Part shown: in pieces, positions 1-8,312 of the stretch
Numbering within the stretch: position 1 is the first letter of the stretch
Layout: each line of letters starts with the position of its first letter
From: Sphingomonadales bacterium UBA2369
Lineage (GTDB): Bacteria > Pseudomonadota > Alphaproteobacteria > Sphingomonadales > Sphingomonadaceae
Reading direction: 5' to 3'
NCBI GenBank assembly: GCA_002344055.1
Contig: DDTH01000013.1
Span: forward strand, 209,740-273,739
Length of the DNA: 64,000 nucleotides
Notes under the pieces: generated by a model
What the model was told of the DNA's origin: nothing
The model's database searches: none
Seen by the model: the letters and a program-made list of their open reading frames with translations, nothing else
Translations under genes and position numbers: made by a program

Positions 1-828
1 TTCGAACTTCGGTTCGTCCGAGCAGGTGCGGTTGCCCCAGAAGCGATAGCCGCTCTTCCGGACGATCGTGGTGACGTTGGCGGCGTTCAGGACGCCAGCG
101 TCGTTATCGGCGCTCTGCAGATCGAAATGCCGATCGAACAGCAGACCGGTCGCGCCGGCGACGGCGACGTTGCTGAGCGTTTTGTGGAAGCCCGTCTCCT
201 GGTCGATCCTGGCGCGCGTGCCGAGCGCGGTCGCGATCTGCTCCCCGGCGAAGCCGGTAAAGTCATTGTCGATCAGCATCAGCTCGCGCGCCGAGAATTC
301 GGCGCGGTAGAGTACGGCCTCGGCAACGCTGTCGGCGCCGCCGGCGATGCAGCTGGCATAGGCCATGCCGCGCAGCTGGCGGGCGACGGTGGCAAGCGCC
401 TCGGCCACTTCCTGGGTATCGAGGCCGGGGGCGCCGATGATGCGCGGGCGGACGCCCAGCTGGGCTTCGGCCGCGAGCAATGCCTGCAGGCCGGTGAAGT
501 TACCGCCGGCCGTGCCGCCGATCACGTTGATCGCGGTCGCTTCCTCGACCGTCACGCCTTCGGACGCGACACCCGGGGCGACGCGCACCACGACCAGGAT
601 GGGCGAGCATTGCTGCGCGATCGTGGTCAGCACCTTGGCCAGAGTGCCGGCGGTCCCGGCCTCGCCGATCGCGGCGCGCACATCGGTGATCAGCACCGGC
701 TTGTCGAGCGGGAACACCTCCGCGTCGGCATCGGCCGCGGTCGCGACCAGGCCGATGACGGCGGTCGCGATCGGCGCCATCGGGCGCGCGCCGGTGGTGA
801 TCTCGTTGATGGTGATGCCGTGAGCCAT
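1..828 (-). CDS. FI: Phage tail sheath protein FI (partial)
   Basis: This is the contractile tail sheath subunit of a P2-like myovirus. The 276 visible codons start at an ATG and run off the window edge, so the C-terminal part is missing. The N-terminus MAHGITINEITTGARPM and the blocks PRIIGAPGLDTQ, HKTLSNVAV and YRFWGNRTCSDEP match P2 FI almost position for position. It follows W by 10 bases and is probably the last visible gene of the V-W-FI late unit. FII, the tail tube gene, would be expected next, outside the window. Confidence 0.96.
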   Translation of the reverse strand, partial: MAHGITINEITTGARPMAPIATAVIGLVATAADADAEVFPLDKPVLITDVRAAIGEAGTAGTLAKVLTTIAQQCSPILVVVRVAPGVASEGVTVEEATAINVIGGTAGGNFTGLQALLAAEAQLGVRPRIIGAPGLDTQEVAEALATVARQLRGMAYASCIAGGADSVAEAVLYRAEFSARELMLIDNDFTGFAGEQIATALGTRARIDQETGFHKTLSNVAVAGATGLLFDRHFDLQSADNDAGVLNAANVTTIVRKSGYRFWGNRTCSDEPKFE

Positions 829-838
829 GGCGAGTTCC

Positions 839-1207
839 TTAAGCGGTGGGCGCGCCGACCAGGCGCAGCGGGAGGGAAAGGCGGGCGATGGAATTCGGGC
901 CGGGGACGTCGGTGCGCCGTCCCTGCAGCGACAGGGTCACCTCGCCGGGGACGGCGCCGGGGGCGATATCGACGCGATCGAGCTTCAGCCGAGGTTCCCA
1001 ACGGGCGAGGGCGACGGCCGTCGCCGCGTGCATCAGCAGGCGGGTTGCCGCGTTGAACGGGGCGTCGATCAGTTCGAACAGCAGCGAGCCGTAATCGCGG
1101 CGCATGACGCGCGAGCCGATCGGCGTCGTCAGGATGTCGCCGATCGATTGGGCGAGGTGTGCCTCGCCGGCGAGCGGCGCGCCGGTTTCGCGGTCCATGC
1201 CGTTCAT
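839..1207 (-). CDS. W: Baseplate wedge protein W
   Basis: Baseplate component related to P2 gpW and the gp25-like family that links the tail tube to the wedges. The 122-residue protein has the family core SIGDILTTPIGSRVMRRDYGS followed by FELIDAPFN. Its ATG overlaps the stop of the upstream small membrane gene by four bases (ATGA), indicating translational coupling. The length agrees with P2 W. In P2, W is followed by J, whereas here it is followed by FI. Confidence 0.93.
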   Translation of the reverse strand: MNGMDRETGAPLAGEAHLAQSIGDILTTPIGSRVMRRDYGSLLFELIDAPFNAATRLLMHAATAVALARWEPRLKLDRVDIAPGAVPGEVTLSLQGRRTDVPGPNSIARLSLPLRLVGAPTA

Positions 1208-1395
1208 GCCAGCAGACTCAGCAGCCCGAGGATGGCCGCGGCGCCGGCGGCGACCGCCGCGATGACGAGCAGCACGAGGCCGGTCATGGCGCGCGCGCCG
1301 TGCTGGTCGAGCGACGCCCGATCGGGGATGGTGAAGATGCAGACCATGGCAGCGACGAAGGCCACGACTGCAGTCATGCTGAGGCCGGGAATCAT
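1204..1395 (-). CDS. Small membrane protein between V and W
   Basis: A 63-residue protein with two hydrophobic segments, roughly residues 5 to 23 and 38 to 62, separated by a short polar stretch (PDRASLDQHGARA). It is coupled by ATGA overlaps to V upstream and W downstream, so it is very likely translated. P2 has no gene at this position. The two membrane segments would fit a holin or antiholin, a superinfection-exclusion protein or an unrelated membrane peptide; the sequence does not decide between them. Confidence 0.7.
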   Translation of the reverse strand: MIPGLSMTAVVAFVAAMVCIFTIPDRASLDQHGARAMTGLVLLVIAAVAAGAAAILGLLSLLA

Positions 1396-1936
1396 TGCGG
1401 CACCCCCGTGACTCCGCCGCCCGCTTGAACGCCGATATGCTTGTGGGTTTTCAGGCTGATCGCGCCGGCCTTCACGTCGCCGGTCGCCTCGGCGCTGCCC
1501 TGGATGGAGACGTCGCCCTCGATCGAGACCGGCCCCTTGATCGTGACGCCGGCGCTTGCCTCGATCTCCACGCCGCCGGCGGCCAGGATGCGCAGCTTGC
1601 CGCCTTCAGGCAGCAGTAGCTCCATCTCGCCTGCCTCGGGATCGTAGGCGGCGATCGCGCCGTCGGAGAAGATCATCAACTCGCGCAGAGAATTGCCTGC
1701 AGGCGGATTGGCTTCGGACGCGATCGCGCCGAAACAGAAAGCGGCCGCGAGATCACCGTGCGGCGCGACCAGGACAACCTGCTCGCCTGCGGACGGCGGC
1801 GACCAGATGCGCGTCGCGCCGGCGCGGCCGCTCGACCAGCGGATCCAGCTGGTCTCGACGTCGCCCATCTTCACGCGCACCAGACCACGCGCCAGATCGA
1901 CCTCGGCGATGGTGCCGAGGTTGATCAGGTCGCCCA
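1392..1936 (-). CDS. V: Baseplate spike protein V
   Basis: Central tail spike of the P2 gpV type that pierces the outer membrane. The N-terminal OB-like part has IAEVDLARGLVRVKMGD and SAGEQVVLVAP. The C-terminal half has the repeating beta pattern of spike proteins (IEASAGVTIKGPVSIEGDVSI), and it ends with a THKH motif near the tip, the metal-binding signature of these spikes. The start at 1936 is chosen because GAAGG lies nine bases upstream; the in-frame ATG at 1970 has no ribosome binding site. A late-promoter palindrome lies about 90 bases upstream, so V begins a transcription unit. Confidence 0.92.
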
Positions 1937-2015
1937 TGTCGCCTTCGAAAATGTCAGGTGCACCGCGCATCGCGCAGCATGGTGGCGAAAGCGGACGCGC
2001 GATGCGCGCCCGCTA

Positions 2016-2040
2016 TGTTGTAGAAACCGCGTCTACAACA
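2016..2040. promoter_or_regulatory. Late-promoter activator palindrome upstream of V
   Basis: A 25-bp palindrome: TGTTGTAGA, seven bases, TCTACAACA, with perfect arms. It is one of three copies in the prophage, each upstream of a leftward or divergent late unit. P2 late promoters carry a dyad with TGT and ACA arms centred near -55 that binds the zinc-finger activator Ogr. Counting 55 bases from the centre at 2028 gives a predicted start near 1973, upstream of the V start codon. The spacing between the inner TGT and ACA is 13 here, one more than I recall for P2. Confidence 0.75.
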
Positions 2041-2044
2041 ATCG

Positions 2045-2887
2045 TCAGCCGTCGTTGGCCGCCTGCGGTTCCAGCGCGGCCACGTTTGTGATGATAAGCT
2101 CGCCGGCACTCCGGGCTTTGCTGCCGCCGCCGACGGTGTAGGTGGTCCGCGCCTCAATCTGGTGAAAGGCACCGAAGATCTCGCGGATCTGCGGGACATC
2201 GTTGATCGAGACGATGAAGCGGCCTTTGATTCTGGTCAGCGCCGCCGCGATCGCGGCGAAGTCGTCGGGTGAGAAGACATCGTTGCCATAATCATCTTCG
2301 CAGCCCCAATACGGCGGGTCGAAGTAGAACAGCGTCTCCGGTCGATCGTAGCGCGGAATGAATGCGGACCAGCTGAGCTGCTCGATCGTGACGCCGGCAA
2401 GGCGCTCGTGAATGTCTGCCAGCATCGGCTCGAGCGTCGTGACGTTGAAGCGAGCGCTCTGCCCGGGGCTGACGCCGAAGGTCCGGCCCGACACCTGGCC
2501 GCCGAAGCCAAGCTTCTGCAGATAAAGGAAGCGGGCGGCCCGCTGCAGGTCGGTGAGGCGTTCGCCCGGGATCGCGATAAGACGCTGGAATTCGGCGCGG
2601 CTCGCGACGCGAAAACGCAGCATGTCGATCAGGTAGGCATAATGCTCTTGCAGCACGCGAAACAGCGTCGCGACGTCGCCAGAGATGTCGTTGATCACCT
2701 CGACTTTCGGACGTCGGCGGCGACGAAAGAAGATGCCGCCCATGCCGACGCAAGGCTCGGCGTAGAGACCGTGCGGGATCCGGTCGATCATGGCGACGAG
2801 GCGACGAGATAGGTTACGCTTGCCGCCGATATAGCCGGCGGCGGGTTGAACGGGGGTGACGGGCGACAGAAGGGCAGTAGACTCCAT
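2045..2887 (-). CDS. D12-class adenine-N6 DNA methyltransferase
   Basis: A 280-residue S-adenosylmethionine-dependent methylase of the Dam/D12 class. Visible motifs are the N-terminal AAGYIGGKRNL, the cofactor motif YAEPCVGMGGIFF, the family block FGGQVSGRTFGVS and the catalytic DPPYWG. No restriction enzyme gene is adjacent, so it is a solitary phage methylase, probably protecting phage DNA from host restriction or affecting phage gene control. It lies between the tailspike gene and V, inside the tail region, where P2 has no methylase. No late-promoter palindrome precedes it, so it is probably read through from the J unit. Confidence 0.93.
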   Translation of the reverse strand: MESTALLSPVTPVQPAAGYIGGKRNLSRRLVAMIDRIPHGLYAEPCVGMGGIFFRRRRRPKVEVINDISGDVATLFRVLQEHYAYLIDMLRFRVASRAEFQRLIAIPGERLTDLQRAARFLYLQKLGFGGQVSGRTFGVSPGQSARFNVTTLEPMLADIHERLAGVTIEQLSWSAFIPRYDRPETLFYFDPPYWGCEDDYGNDVFSPDDFAAIAAALTRIKGRFIVSINDVPQIREIFGAFHQIEARTTYTVGGGSKARSAGELIITNVAALEPQAANDG

Positions 2888-2907
2888 TGTAAATGCTCTA
2901 TTTATGG

Positions 2908-3022
2908 CCCCGCCGGTGCGCCCGGTGGGGAGACTTAGCGCGGCCCGGGCCGCGCGAGGTGCGGGTGCCAGCCCGCGGCTAGAGCTGTCGACGCAGCTCT
3001 GCCCTCCCCGATCTCCTCGGGG
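2908..3022. repeat. Array of five consecutive hairpins
   Basis: The 166-base gap between the tailspike stop and the methylase start contains five adjacent inverted repeats. They are 2908-2930 (nine pairs, one G-U, loop of 5), 2938-2955 (a perfect 18-bp palindrome), 2961-2976 (five pairs, loop of 6), 2981-3000 (seven pairs, loop of 6) and 3006-3022 (six pairs, loop of 5). No T-tract follows any of them on the leftward transcript. They could slow transcription, process or stabilise mRNA, form a small RNA, or act as a DNA structure. Confidence 0.65.
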
Positions 3023-3053
3023 TGGATCCCAAATTCAGTTAAACGCCGCTCGG

Positions 3054-4844
3054 CTAGAGATTCCCGCCGTAGCCATCGGTCAGCGTGCCGGTGCCGGCCA
3101 GCTGCTTGCGGATCGGGCCGTCATGCCGGAACTCGGCCGCGACGATCTTCGCCGCGCCCTCCAGGTAGAAGGTCTTGCCGTACGGCCGCGCCCAGCCCGC
3201 GCAGTCGATCAAGAACAACTCGGTCGGATCGGCGGGCGCGAATGCGGCGTGGCCGGCGGCGAGATAGGCGGCGGAGTAAACCTCGGCCGACGGCACGACC
3301 TGCTTGGGATCGTGCGTGTCGACGCCGATCAGCAGGCCCTTCGACCCGCCGACGAAGGCCACGACCGCGCCGTTGGACGCGCCGCCGCGGGAATCGCCGA
3401 TCGTGCTCCAGGCGCGGTCGTGTTCGGTGAAGGCATTGGCGCTGCTGTTCACCGCTGGCTTATGCCGGAAATAGGGGTTCGGCCCGTGATGCAGGCTCAA
3501 ATGCCACCAGATCAAAGTATGCTGCCAGCTGCCCTCCAGCGGCGAGTTGCTATTCGTCGAGGTGTAGAGGCTGTGCGGGTTCGGGCCGTCGAGCCAGCTG
3601 TGGCCGTCCTTGCTGTTCCAGACCACCCAGCGCCGAACCGACTGCATGCCGAACGCATTGCCGCTCGAGCCGTAGGATTCGATATCCTCGAACACCAGTT
3701 CGTTGTCGTGCTCGACGTTCGGCTGTGACGGACCGAGCGCGTAGACTGCCGGCCGCGCAAAGAGCGGCGTTTGCGTCACGACGCCCGCGTTGGTGATGAT
3801 TCGGAAGTTCGATATCTTGACCCGGCTGCCCTCACCGAGGGCCAGCGCGAATGCGCCGCTCAGTTCGACATAGGCGTAGTTGATGCCGGGATCCGGTTCG
3901 GCGCCGCTGGCCAGCTTCACGTACAGGGCGTTGGCGGCCGAAGTGTGGAAGGCGGAGGTGCGCCCGGCCATGGCGGTCACGACAGCATCGTCGTCGGCGA
4001 ACGGCCCGGCGAGCCACTCGCCGAAGATCGGCATGCCGTTCTCGTCGTTGATCGACAGATCGCAGACGATGTTGGTGTTGCGCGCGCCGACACTGATCGC
4101 GCCGGCCGTGCTTTTGTAGACGCCGCCGCCGAGATGCTGCCAGGCGAACATCGCCTTGGAGAAATTGTTGCGGACCTGCGGCATCAGCACCGGCCTGGTC
4201 GCGCCAACGCCGTGGATATGGACCTTCTTCCCGGCCGCGATCGTGTGCGTACCCAACGACCAGCCGGCGGAATTGCCGCCGATGAAACTTGTCGTGCGGA
4301 CGCGGACATCCCAGACTTTGGCGAGGTCCGGATCCGCGTTCAGAACCGCGATCGCCTTTTCGACCGTTCTGTAGGGTGCGACCAGGGAGCCGGTGCCGGT
4401 CGTGTCATTCCCGGTGATATTGTGGACGTTGATGATTGTCGCCGCGACGCCCTGCAGCAGCGGGTCCCGCACCCTGGCCATATTGACCGCGACGTAGGAC
4501 AGGCCATCGTCAGGGCAGGTGATATGGATGCCGGCTATCCGCCAATCGTCTCGCGTCGTGTAGTCGTCGCGCCGCATGGTGTAGCGGCGCATGCCGTTGT
4601 CGAAGAACTTGACCCCGTAATCGTTGCGATAGCTGATGCCGACATAGTCGTCGGGGTTGATCCAGCCGATCCGCCGGCGCCGCTGCCCGAGCATGGCGGT
4701 CTGCAGATAGGTGGAGGCTAGAAGCGCGGACGCTTCGATGAGCGCGCTTAATTGAGCCTGCCTGGTCTCTTCGGCCTGGACCAGGACAACGGTCTCCTCG
4801 CCCGCGAAAGCGGTGGCGTGGGGCAGTTCGGTGATCTTAGCCAT
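3054..4844 (-). CDS. Probable tailspike or receptor-binding protein
   Basis: A 596-residue protein encoded after the fibre chaperone gene. The first 30 residues (MAKITELPHATAFAGEETVV) resemble the virion-attachment segment seen at the N-terminus of many phage spikes. Residues of about 110 to 560 are rich in short beta repeats and aromatic residues (GNDTTGTGSLVAPYRTVEKA, then stretches of the type seen in right-handed beta-helix spikes), consistent with a polysaccharide-binding or -cleaving spike. No catalytic residues can be assigned by eye. It starts inside the last codons of the upstream gene (8-base overlap), so the two are coupled. It probably gives host-capsule specificity. Confidence 0.75.
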   Translation of the reverse strand: MAKITELPHATAFAGEETVVLVQAEETRQAQLSALIEASALLASTYLQTAMLGQRRRRIGWINPDDYVGISYRNDYGVKFFDNGMRRYTMRRDDYTTRDDWRIAGIHITCPDDGLSYVAVNMARVRDPLLQGVAATIINVHNITGNDTTGTGSLVAPYRTVEKAIAVLNADPDLAKVWDVRVRTTSFIGGNSAGWSLGTHTIAAGKKVHIHGVGATRPVLMPQVRNNFSKAMFAWQHLGGGVYKSTAGAISVGARNTNIVCDLSINDENGMPIFGEWLAGPFADDDAVVTAMAGRTSAFHTSAANALYVKLASGAEPDPGINYAYVELSGAFALALGEGSRVKISNFRIITNAGVVTQTPLFARPAVYALGPSQPNVEHDNELVFEDIESYGSSGNAFGMQSVRRWVVWNSKDGHSWLDGPNPHSLYTSTNSNSPLEGSWQHTLIWWHLSLHHGPNPYFRHKPAVNSSANAFTEHDRAWSTIGDSRGGASNGAVVAFVGGSKGLLIGVDTHDPKQVVPSAEVYSAAYLAAGHAAFAPADPTELFLIDCAGWARPYGKTFYLEGAAKIVAAEFRHDGPIRKQLAGTGTLTDGYGGNL

Positions 4845-5334
4845 CGGCGCGGGTCCAGACCTGATCGATGCCGACGTCGAGCGCGGCCAATTCTTCCGCC
4901 GGCATGTCGGCGATCGCCGCCTCGAGCGCGGCCGCGCGGGCGCGCACGGTGTCGATCGCGCGGCCGCGATCGAGCGCCGGCGCGACGTCGATCGTGGTCG
5001 CGCCCTCGAGCGCGATCTGGATCGCGGCCCGGGCGATGTCGGCATTGTCGTCGGCGCGCTGCGCCAGATCGGCGATGGCGTTGCTCCGCCGGCGGGCCTC
5101 GATGCGGACCAGGCCGACCGCCTGGGCACGCCGTGCTTCGATTGAGCTGGACGGCCATCGAAGGGCAGGGCGGCCCTTGTCGCCGGCAACGATCTCCGCG
5201 CCCTGTGCCTGCCCGTCCAGCAGCTCGGCGTGGCGCGCAATCGTGATCGCGACGGCGCGGGCGGGGATCGGCTGCATGCCGCGCTCGAGGAAGCCGCGCG
5301 TGGCGGGATCGAAGTAGATTTTGCGGGCGGCCAT
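4837..5334 (-). CDS. Tail fibre assembly (Tfa-like) protein
   Basis: A 165-residue protein whose N-terminus has the pattern of phage fibre-assembly chaperones: IYFDPATRGFLERGMQPIPA, then a stretch on acting on the tip, and AELLDGQAQGAEIV followed by DKGRPAL. The remainder is helical and alanine-rich (residues about 70 to 160), longer than the usual short tail. It begins two bases after the end of H and overlaps the following tailspike gene by eight bases. Such proteins trimerise or cap the fibre encoded next to them. Confidence 0.82.
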   Translation of the reverse strand: MAARKIYFDPATRGFLERGMQPIPARAVAITIARHAELLDGQAQGAEIVAGDKGRPALRWPSSSIEARRAQAVGLVRIEARRRSNAIADLAQRADDNADIARAAIQIALEGATTIDVAPALDRGRAIDTVRARAAALEAAIADMPAEELAALDVGIDQVWTRADG

Positions 5335-5336
5335 GC

Positions 5337-6344
5337 TCAATTCCCTACGGCGATGAAGGAGCCGCCCAGGCTGGCCGGGCAGCTGTTGTTGACGCTGAAG
5401 CCGGCCGTCGTGATGGTGCTGGTCAGAACCTCGACCGAATTGTTGTCGATCGAGGCCGACTGGCCACCGCCGCCGGTGACGGCGAAGCAGGCGTTCGGAA
5501 AGCTGGTCGGGAAGCTGACCGCGGTGTTGGTGTTCGACGCGGCCGTGAAGCGGCCCCACTGGAACATCGTGCCGTCATAGAGGCGCGCCCAGCCATTCTG
5601 CGCCAGGCTGCGCGCTGCGGTCGCGAACGCCGCGGGGGTCAACGCCTTGCCGGCTTCGGTGCCGGCGAGCAGTTCGGCCGTGTTCGCGGCGGTGACGGTC
5701 AGCGTCCGATTGGCGCTGAGATCGCCACCGCCGGTCACCAGACCCCCGCCCAGGATCGTACGGACCTTGTCGGCCTTGGCGGCGAGCGACGTGGTGACGC
5801 CGGCGAGCAGAGCGGCGAGGCGGGCCGCCAGCTTCAGTGGCGTGATGAAGCGCGTGTCGTCTACGCCGGCATCCGTCTCCTCCTGTGTCGCGATTTCCGC
5901 GACGCCCTTCACCGTTTCGCTGGCCGGCGGATAGTTGAATGAGGAATCGCCGAAGGTGATCTCGCTGACCAGCTGCGGCAGCATCAGGATATCGAGCGAC
6001 AGCAACATCGTCGCCTTGGCGCTTTTCTGGACGATGGGATCATTCTGGCCGTAGACGGCGAACAGAGTCCCGTCGGCCAGGAAGAGGCCGAAGCCGCGCA
6101 CCGTGTAGCTGTCGCTGCTCGCGTCGGTGCAGGTCAGGTGAATCGTGTCGGCGCCGGCGACCATGCCGGACAGATTGTCGATCCGCTTCACCTCGGCCGG
6201 GATGGCGGTCAGCGTGGGGGCCATGACGAAGGTCGAGGCGGTGATGCCGATCTCCGCCACGTTGAGATCGATCTCGGGTTCGAGCTGCGCCTCGAGGAAC
6301 TTTTCCCAGCCCAGATTCGTGATGAGAAGCGGGAGTGCTGTCAT
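5337..6344 (-). CDS. H: Tail fibre protein H
   Basis: A 335-residue side fibre. The N-terminal domain (TALPLLITNLGWEKFL to about residue 150) is the baseplate-attachment domain common to P2 H and Mu fibres. Residues of about 155 to 185 hold a fibre repeat (TVKGVAEIATQEETDAGVDD followed by FITPLKL). The C-terminus from GWARLYDGTMFQWGRF onward resembles the receptor-binding tip of gp37-type fibres. It is shorter than P2 H (669 residues). The ATG at 6344 overlaps the I stop codon; GGAG lies eight bases upstream, and an in-frame GTG three bases earlier is an alternative. Confidence 0.9.
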   Translation of the reverse strand: MTALPLLITNLGWEKFLEAQLEPEIDLNVAEIGITASTFVMAPTLTAIPAEVKRIDNLSGMVAGADTIHLTCTDASSDSYTVRGFGLFLADGTLFAVYGQNDPIVQKSAKATMLLSLDILMLPQLVSEITFGDSSFNYPPASETVKGVAEIATQEETDAGVDDTRFITPLKLAARLAALLAGVTTSLAAKADKVRTILGGGLVTGGGDLSANRTLTVTAANTAELLAGTEAGKALTPAAFATAARSLAQNGWARLYDGTMFQWGRFTAASNTNTAVSFPTSFPNACFAVTGGGGQSASIDNNSVEVLTSTITTAGFSVNNSCPASLGGSFIAVGN

Positions 6345-6997
6345 CACTCGGTCTCCAGCAGGATGTTTTCAGGCCCGCTGATCGGCTCGCCATATTCAGT
6401 CTGAAAATAGGCGAGCCACATCGGGTCGGTGTCCTCGGCCGCGACGGCGTCCAGGCGATCGAACAGGGCAATCTGGGCGCCGACCGCGGCGCCGATGAAG
6501 CCGCTGACGCGCATGCGCTGAACCATCCGCATGTGCTCGCGCAGCGGCTTCACACGGTAGATGTCGCGGATGATGCGCTCGGCGAAGTCGGCCGTCGCGC
6601 GCTCGCCGCCAGGCGCGACCCCTTCGCCAGTCACCAGCTCGAGCACGACATCGAAGGTGTGGGGGTCACCCGGCGGGCTGGTCTCGTGCCATTCGACGAT
6701 CGAGAGCAGAGCGTCGAAGCGGGCGAGCACGGCATCGACAACGGCGGGTGTGCCCTTCAGCCGGTGTTCGGCGAGGGACGCGGCGACGGCCGCGCGCTTC
6801 GTCGCCTCGCTCCAGCCGGGCTGCCAGACATCGACGCTGAAGCCCCAGGCGAGCCAGGGCAGCAACTCGGCCGGGCAGGTGGCGGGGTCCCACAGCGGCG
6901 CGAGTGGCGCCGGCACCGCGCCGACGCGGTCCAGGAGCGATGCGACAGCGCGCTCGACCTTGGTGCTGCCGGGCGGGAGCAGACGTTCAGTTGCCAT
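6344..6997 (-). CDS. I: Baseplate protein I
   Basis: Tail protein of the P2 gpI family, which completes the baseplate wedge with J and connects to the fibres. The 217-residue sequence begins MATERLLPPGSTKVERA and contains the family signature CPAELLPWLAWGFSVDVW, followed by EHRLKGTPAVVDAVL. The start overlaps J by 11 bases; an ATG three codons earlier (7006) is also possible. It lies in the canonical J-I-H order. Confidence 0.93.
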   Translation of the reverse strand: MATERLLPPGSTKVERAVASLLDRVGAVPAPLAPLWDPATCPAELLPWLAWGFSVDVWQPGWSEATKRAAVAASLAEHRLKGTPAVVDAVLARFDALLSIVEWHETSPPGDPHTFDVVLELVTGEGVAPGGERATADFAERIIRDIYRVKPLREHMRMVQRMRVSGFIGAAVGAQIALFDRLDAVAAEDTDPMWLAYFQTEYGEPISGPENILLETE

Positions 6998-7889
6998 AGC
7001 CGCCATGCTCGATCGCGACCGCGGTGCAGCGCGCCGCCTGGGTGGCGCCGCAGACCACGTCGGCTGGCGGGGAGACCATGACCACCTTCTGCACGCCAGG
7101 CACCGTCAGAGCGGCGTGCAGGCTCGAAATAGGGATGTCGCGGCCGAGGCGACGACTGTCGGCCAGAAACGCCTGCAGGCTGGCTTCAGCGGCGCTCAGC
7201 ACCAGGTCGTGATCCGGGCCGCTGAAGGTGTGAACAATGGCCGCGACCTCGAACTCGACAAGCTCGGCCGCCTGGACGGTGACGGCGTCGCCGAGCGGTC
7301 GCACCGGGCGGCCGTTGACGATCGCCTCCACGGCGGCGATCACCTCGGGGGAAGGGGTGCCGTCGCCTTCGGTGCTCAGGATCGTGATCAGCACCTCGCC
7401 GGGCAGCGGCGACGTCGCGCTCGCATCGGCGACGCGGCCATCGGCCGAACGGGCGTGGAAGACGTAGGCCAGTTCCGGCCCGGCGACCGACCAGCTTTCC
7501 GGCGCAAGCACGATCCGGCGCCGCAAGCTGCCGTCATCCTCCATGACGGGAGCGATGCCATCGCCGGGATTGCCGGGATCGACCACCAGGCGCTCGACGC
7601 TCAGCAGAGCGGCGAGGTGATCGAGATTGCTGCCCGTGGCATAGGCCACGAGCAGCTGCTGGGCGCGATCGTTGAACTGCTGCCGCAGCATGAGTTCGCG
7701 ATAGGCGGCGACCTGCAGCAGCTTTACGACGGGATCGGATTCGACATTGGCGTCGAAGATCGGAAGCCGCTCCTGCAGGTCCGCGATATAGGCCGAGAAG
7801 ATCGTCTCGTAATCCAGCAATTCGACGATCGCCGGCGCAGGAAGGCGCGACAAATCGACGGCGGTAGAGCTGGCGGCGAGATCGGTCAT
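6987..7889 (-). CDS. J: Baseplate protein J
   Basis: Baseplate wedge protein of the gp47/P2 gpJ family, 300 residues, the usual length. Characteristic blocks are DLQERLPIFDANVESDPVVK, LLVAYATGSNLDHLAAL and TVPGVQKVVMVSPPADVVC near the end. It is the first gene of a leftward unit J-I-H-tfa-spike-methylase. The late palindrome centred at 7951 predicts a transcript starting near 7896, just ahead of the ATG, so the leader would be very short. Confidence 0.94.
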   Translation of the reverse strand: MTDLAASSTAVDLSRLPAPAIVELLDYETIFSAYIADLQERLPIFDANVESDPVVKLLQVAAYRELMLRQQFNDRAQQLLVAYATGSNLDHLAALLSVERLVVDPGNPGDGIAPVMEDDGSLRRRIVLAPESWSVAGPELAYVFHARSADGRVADASATSPLPGEVLITILSTEGDGTPSPEVIAAVEAIVNGRPVRPLGDAVTVQAAELVEFEVAAIVHTFSGPDHDLVLSAAEASLQAFLADSRRLGRDIPISSLHAALTVPGVQKVVMVSPPADVVCGATQAARCTAVAIEHGGYGN

Positions 7890-7938
7890 GGCGGCAGACC
7901 GGTTTCGGCGGAGGGGCGCGCAGCGGCTAGGCGGTGAC

Positions 7939-7963
7939 TGTTGTAGAGGCGGCGTCTACAACA
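7939..7963. promoter_or_regulatory. Late-promoter activator palindrome upstream of J
   Basis: Second copy of the 25-bp palindrome TGTTGTAGA, seven bases, TCTACAACA. The seven central bases are identical to those of the copy at 15376. It lies between J (leftward) and the small rightward gene at 7995. Placing the activator 55 bases upstream of a start fits J. For the rightward gene the same spacing would start transcription inside the coding region, so J is the likelier target. Confidence 0.75.
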
Positions 7964-7994
7964 GGGGCGCCGGGACCGCGGGGAGGGGCATTGG

Positions 7995-8306
7995 ATGCAG
8001 ATTCAACGGATCACCGAAGGGGTCAGCTTCAACGACGACGACGCGGTTGCGAAGGCGATGCGCGAGATGCGCCGGGTACCGGAGCACGAACTTCACTTCT
8101 ACCTGGTCCAGCGCGACACGCTGAATTCGACCTCGCATCAGACCCGGCAGGCAATCGCGTTCGCCCAGGCAGAGTTCGATCGCCGCACGACGGCCCGGGC
8201 GCGAAAGCATGCTTATGCCACGACCGTGCTATCCAGCGCCCTGGCGCTCGCCGGCGTGGTCCTGGGCGCCTTCCTGGCCTGGTTATTCAGGCAGCCGCCA
8301 ATCTAG
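7995..8306 (+). CDS. Small tail-anchored protein on the opposite strand
   Basis: A 103-residue protein encoded against the direction of all surrounding tail genes, in a tight gap between S and J. GGAGGGG lies about seven bases upstream of the ATG, a strong ribosome binding site. Residues 1 to 70 are polar and helical (AKAMREMRRVPEHELHFYL, RQAIAFAQAEFDRRTTARA), and residues of about 76 to 98 form one membrane segment (VLSSALALAGVVLGAFLAWL) with a very short tail. The soluble part would face the cytoplasm. Its isolated orientation and own ribosome site suggest a lysogeny-expressed cargo gene. I do not recognise the family. Confidence 0.72.
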   Translation: MQIQRITEGVSFNDDDAVAKAMREMRRVPEHELHFYLVQRDTLNSTSHQTRQAIAFAQAEFDRRTTARARKHAYATTVLSSALALAGVVLGAFLAWLFRQPPI

Positions 8307-8312
8307 CGCAGG

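Noticed and set aside
127..1056. Open frame of 309 codons on the plus strand at the window start
   Set aside because: It is antisense to tail sheath FI and baseplate W, both strongly supported.
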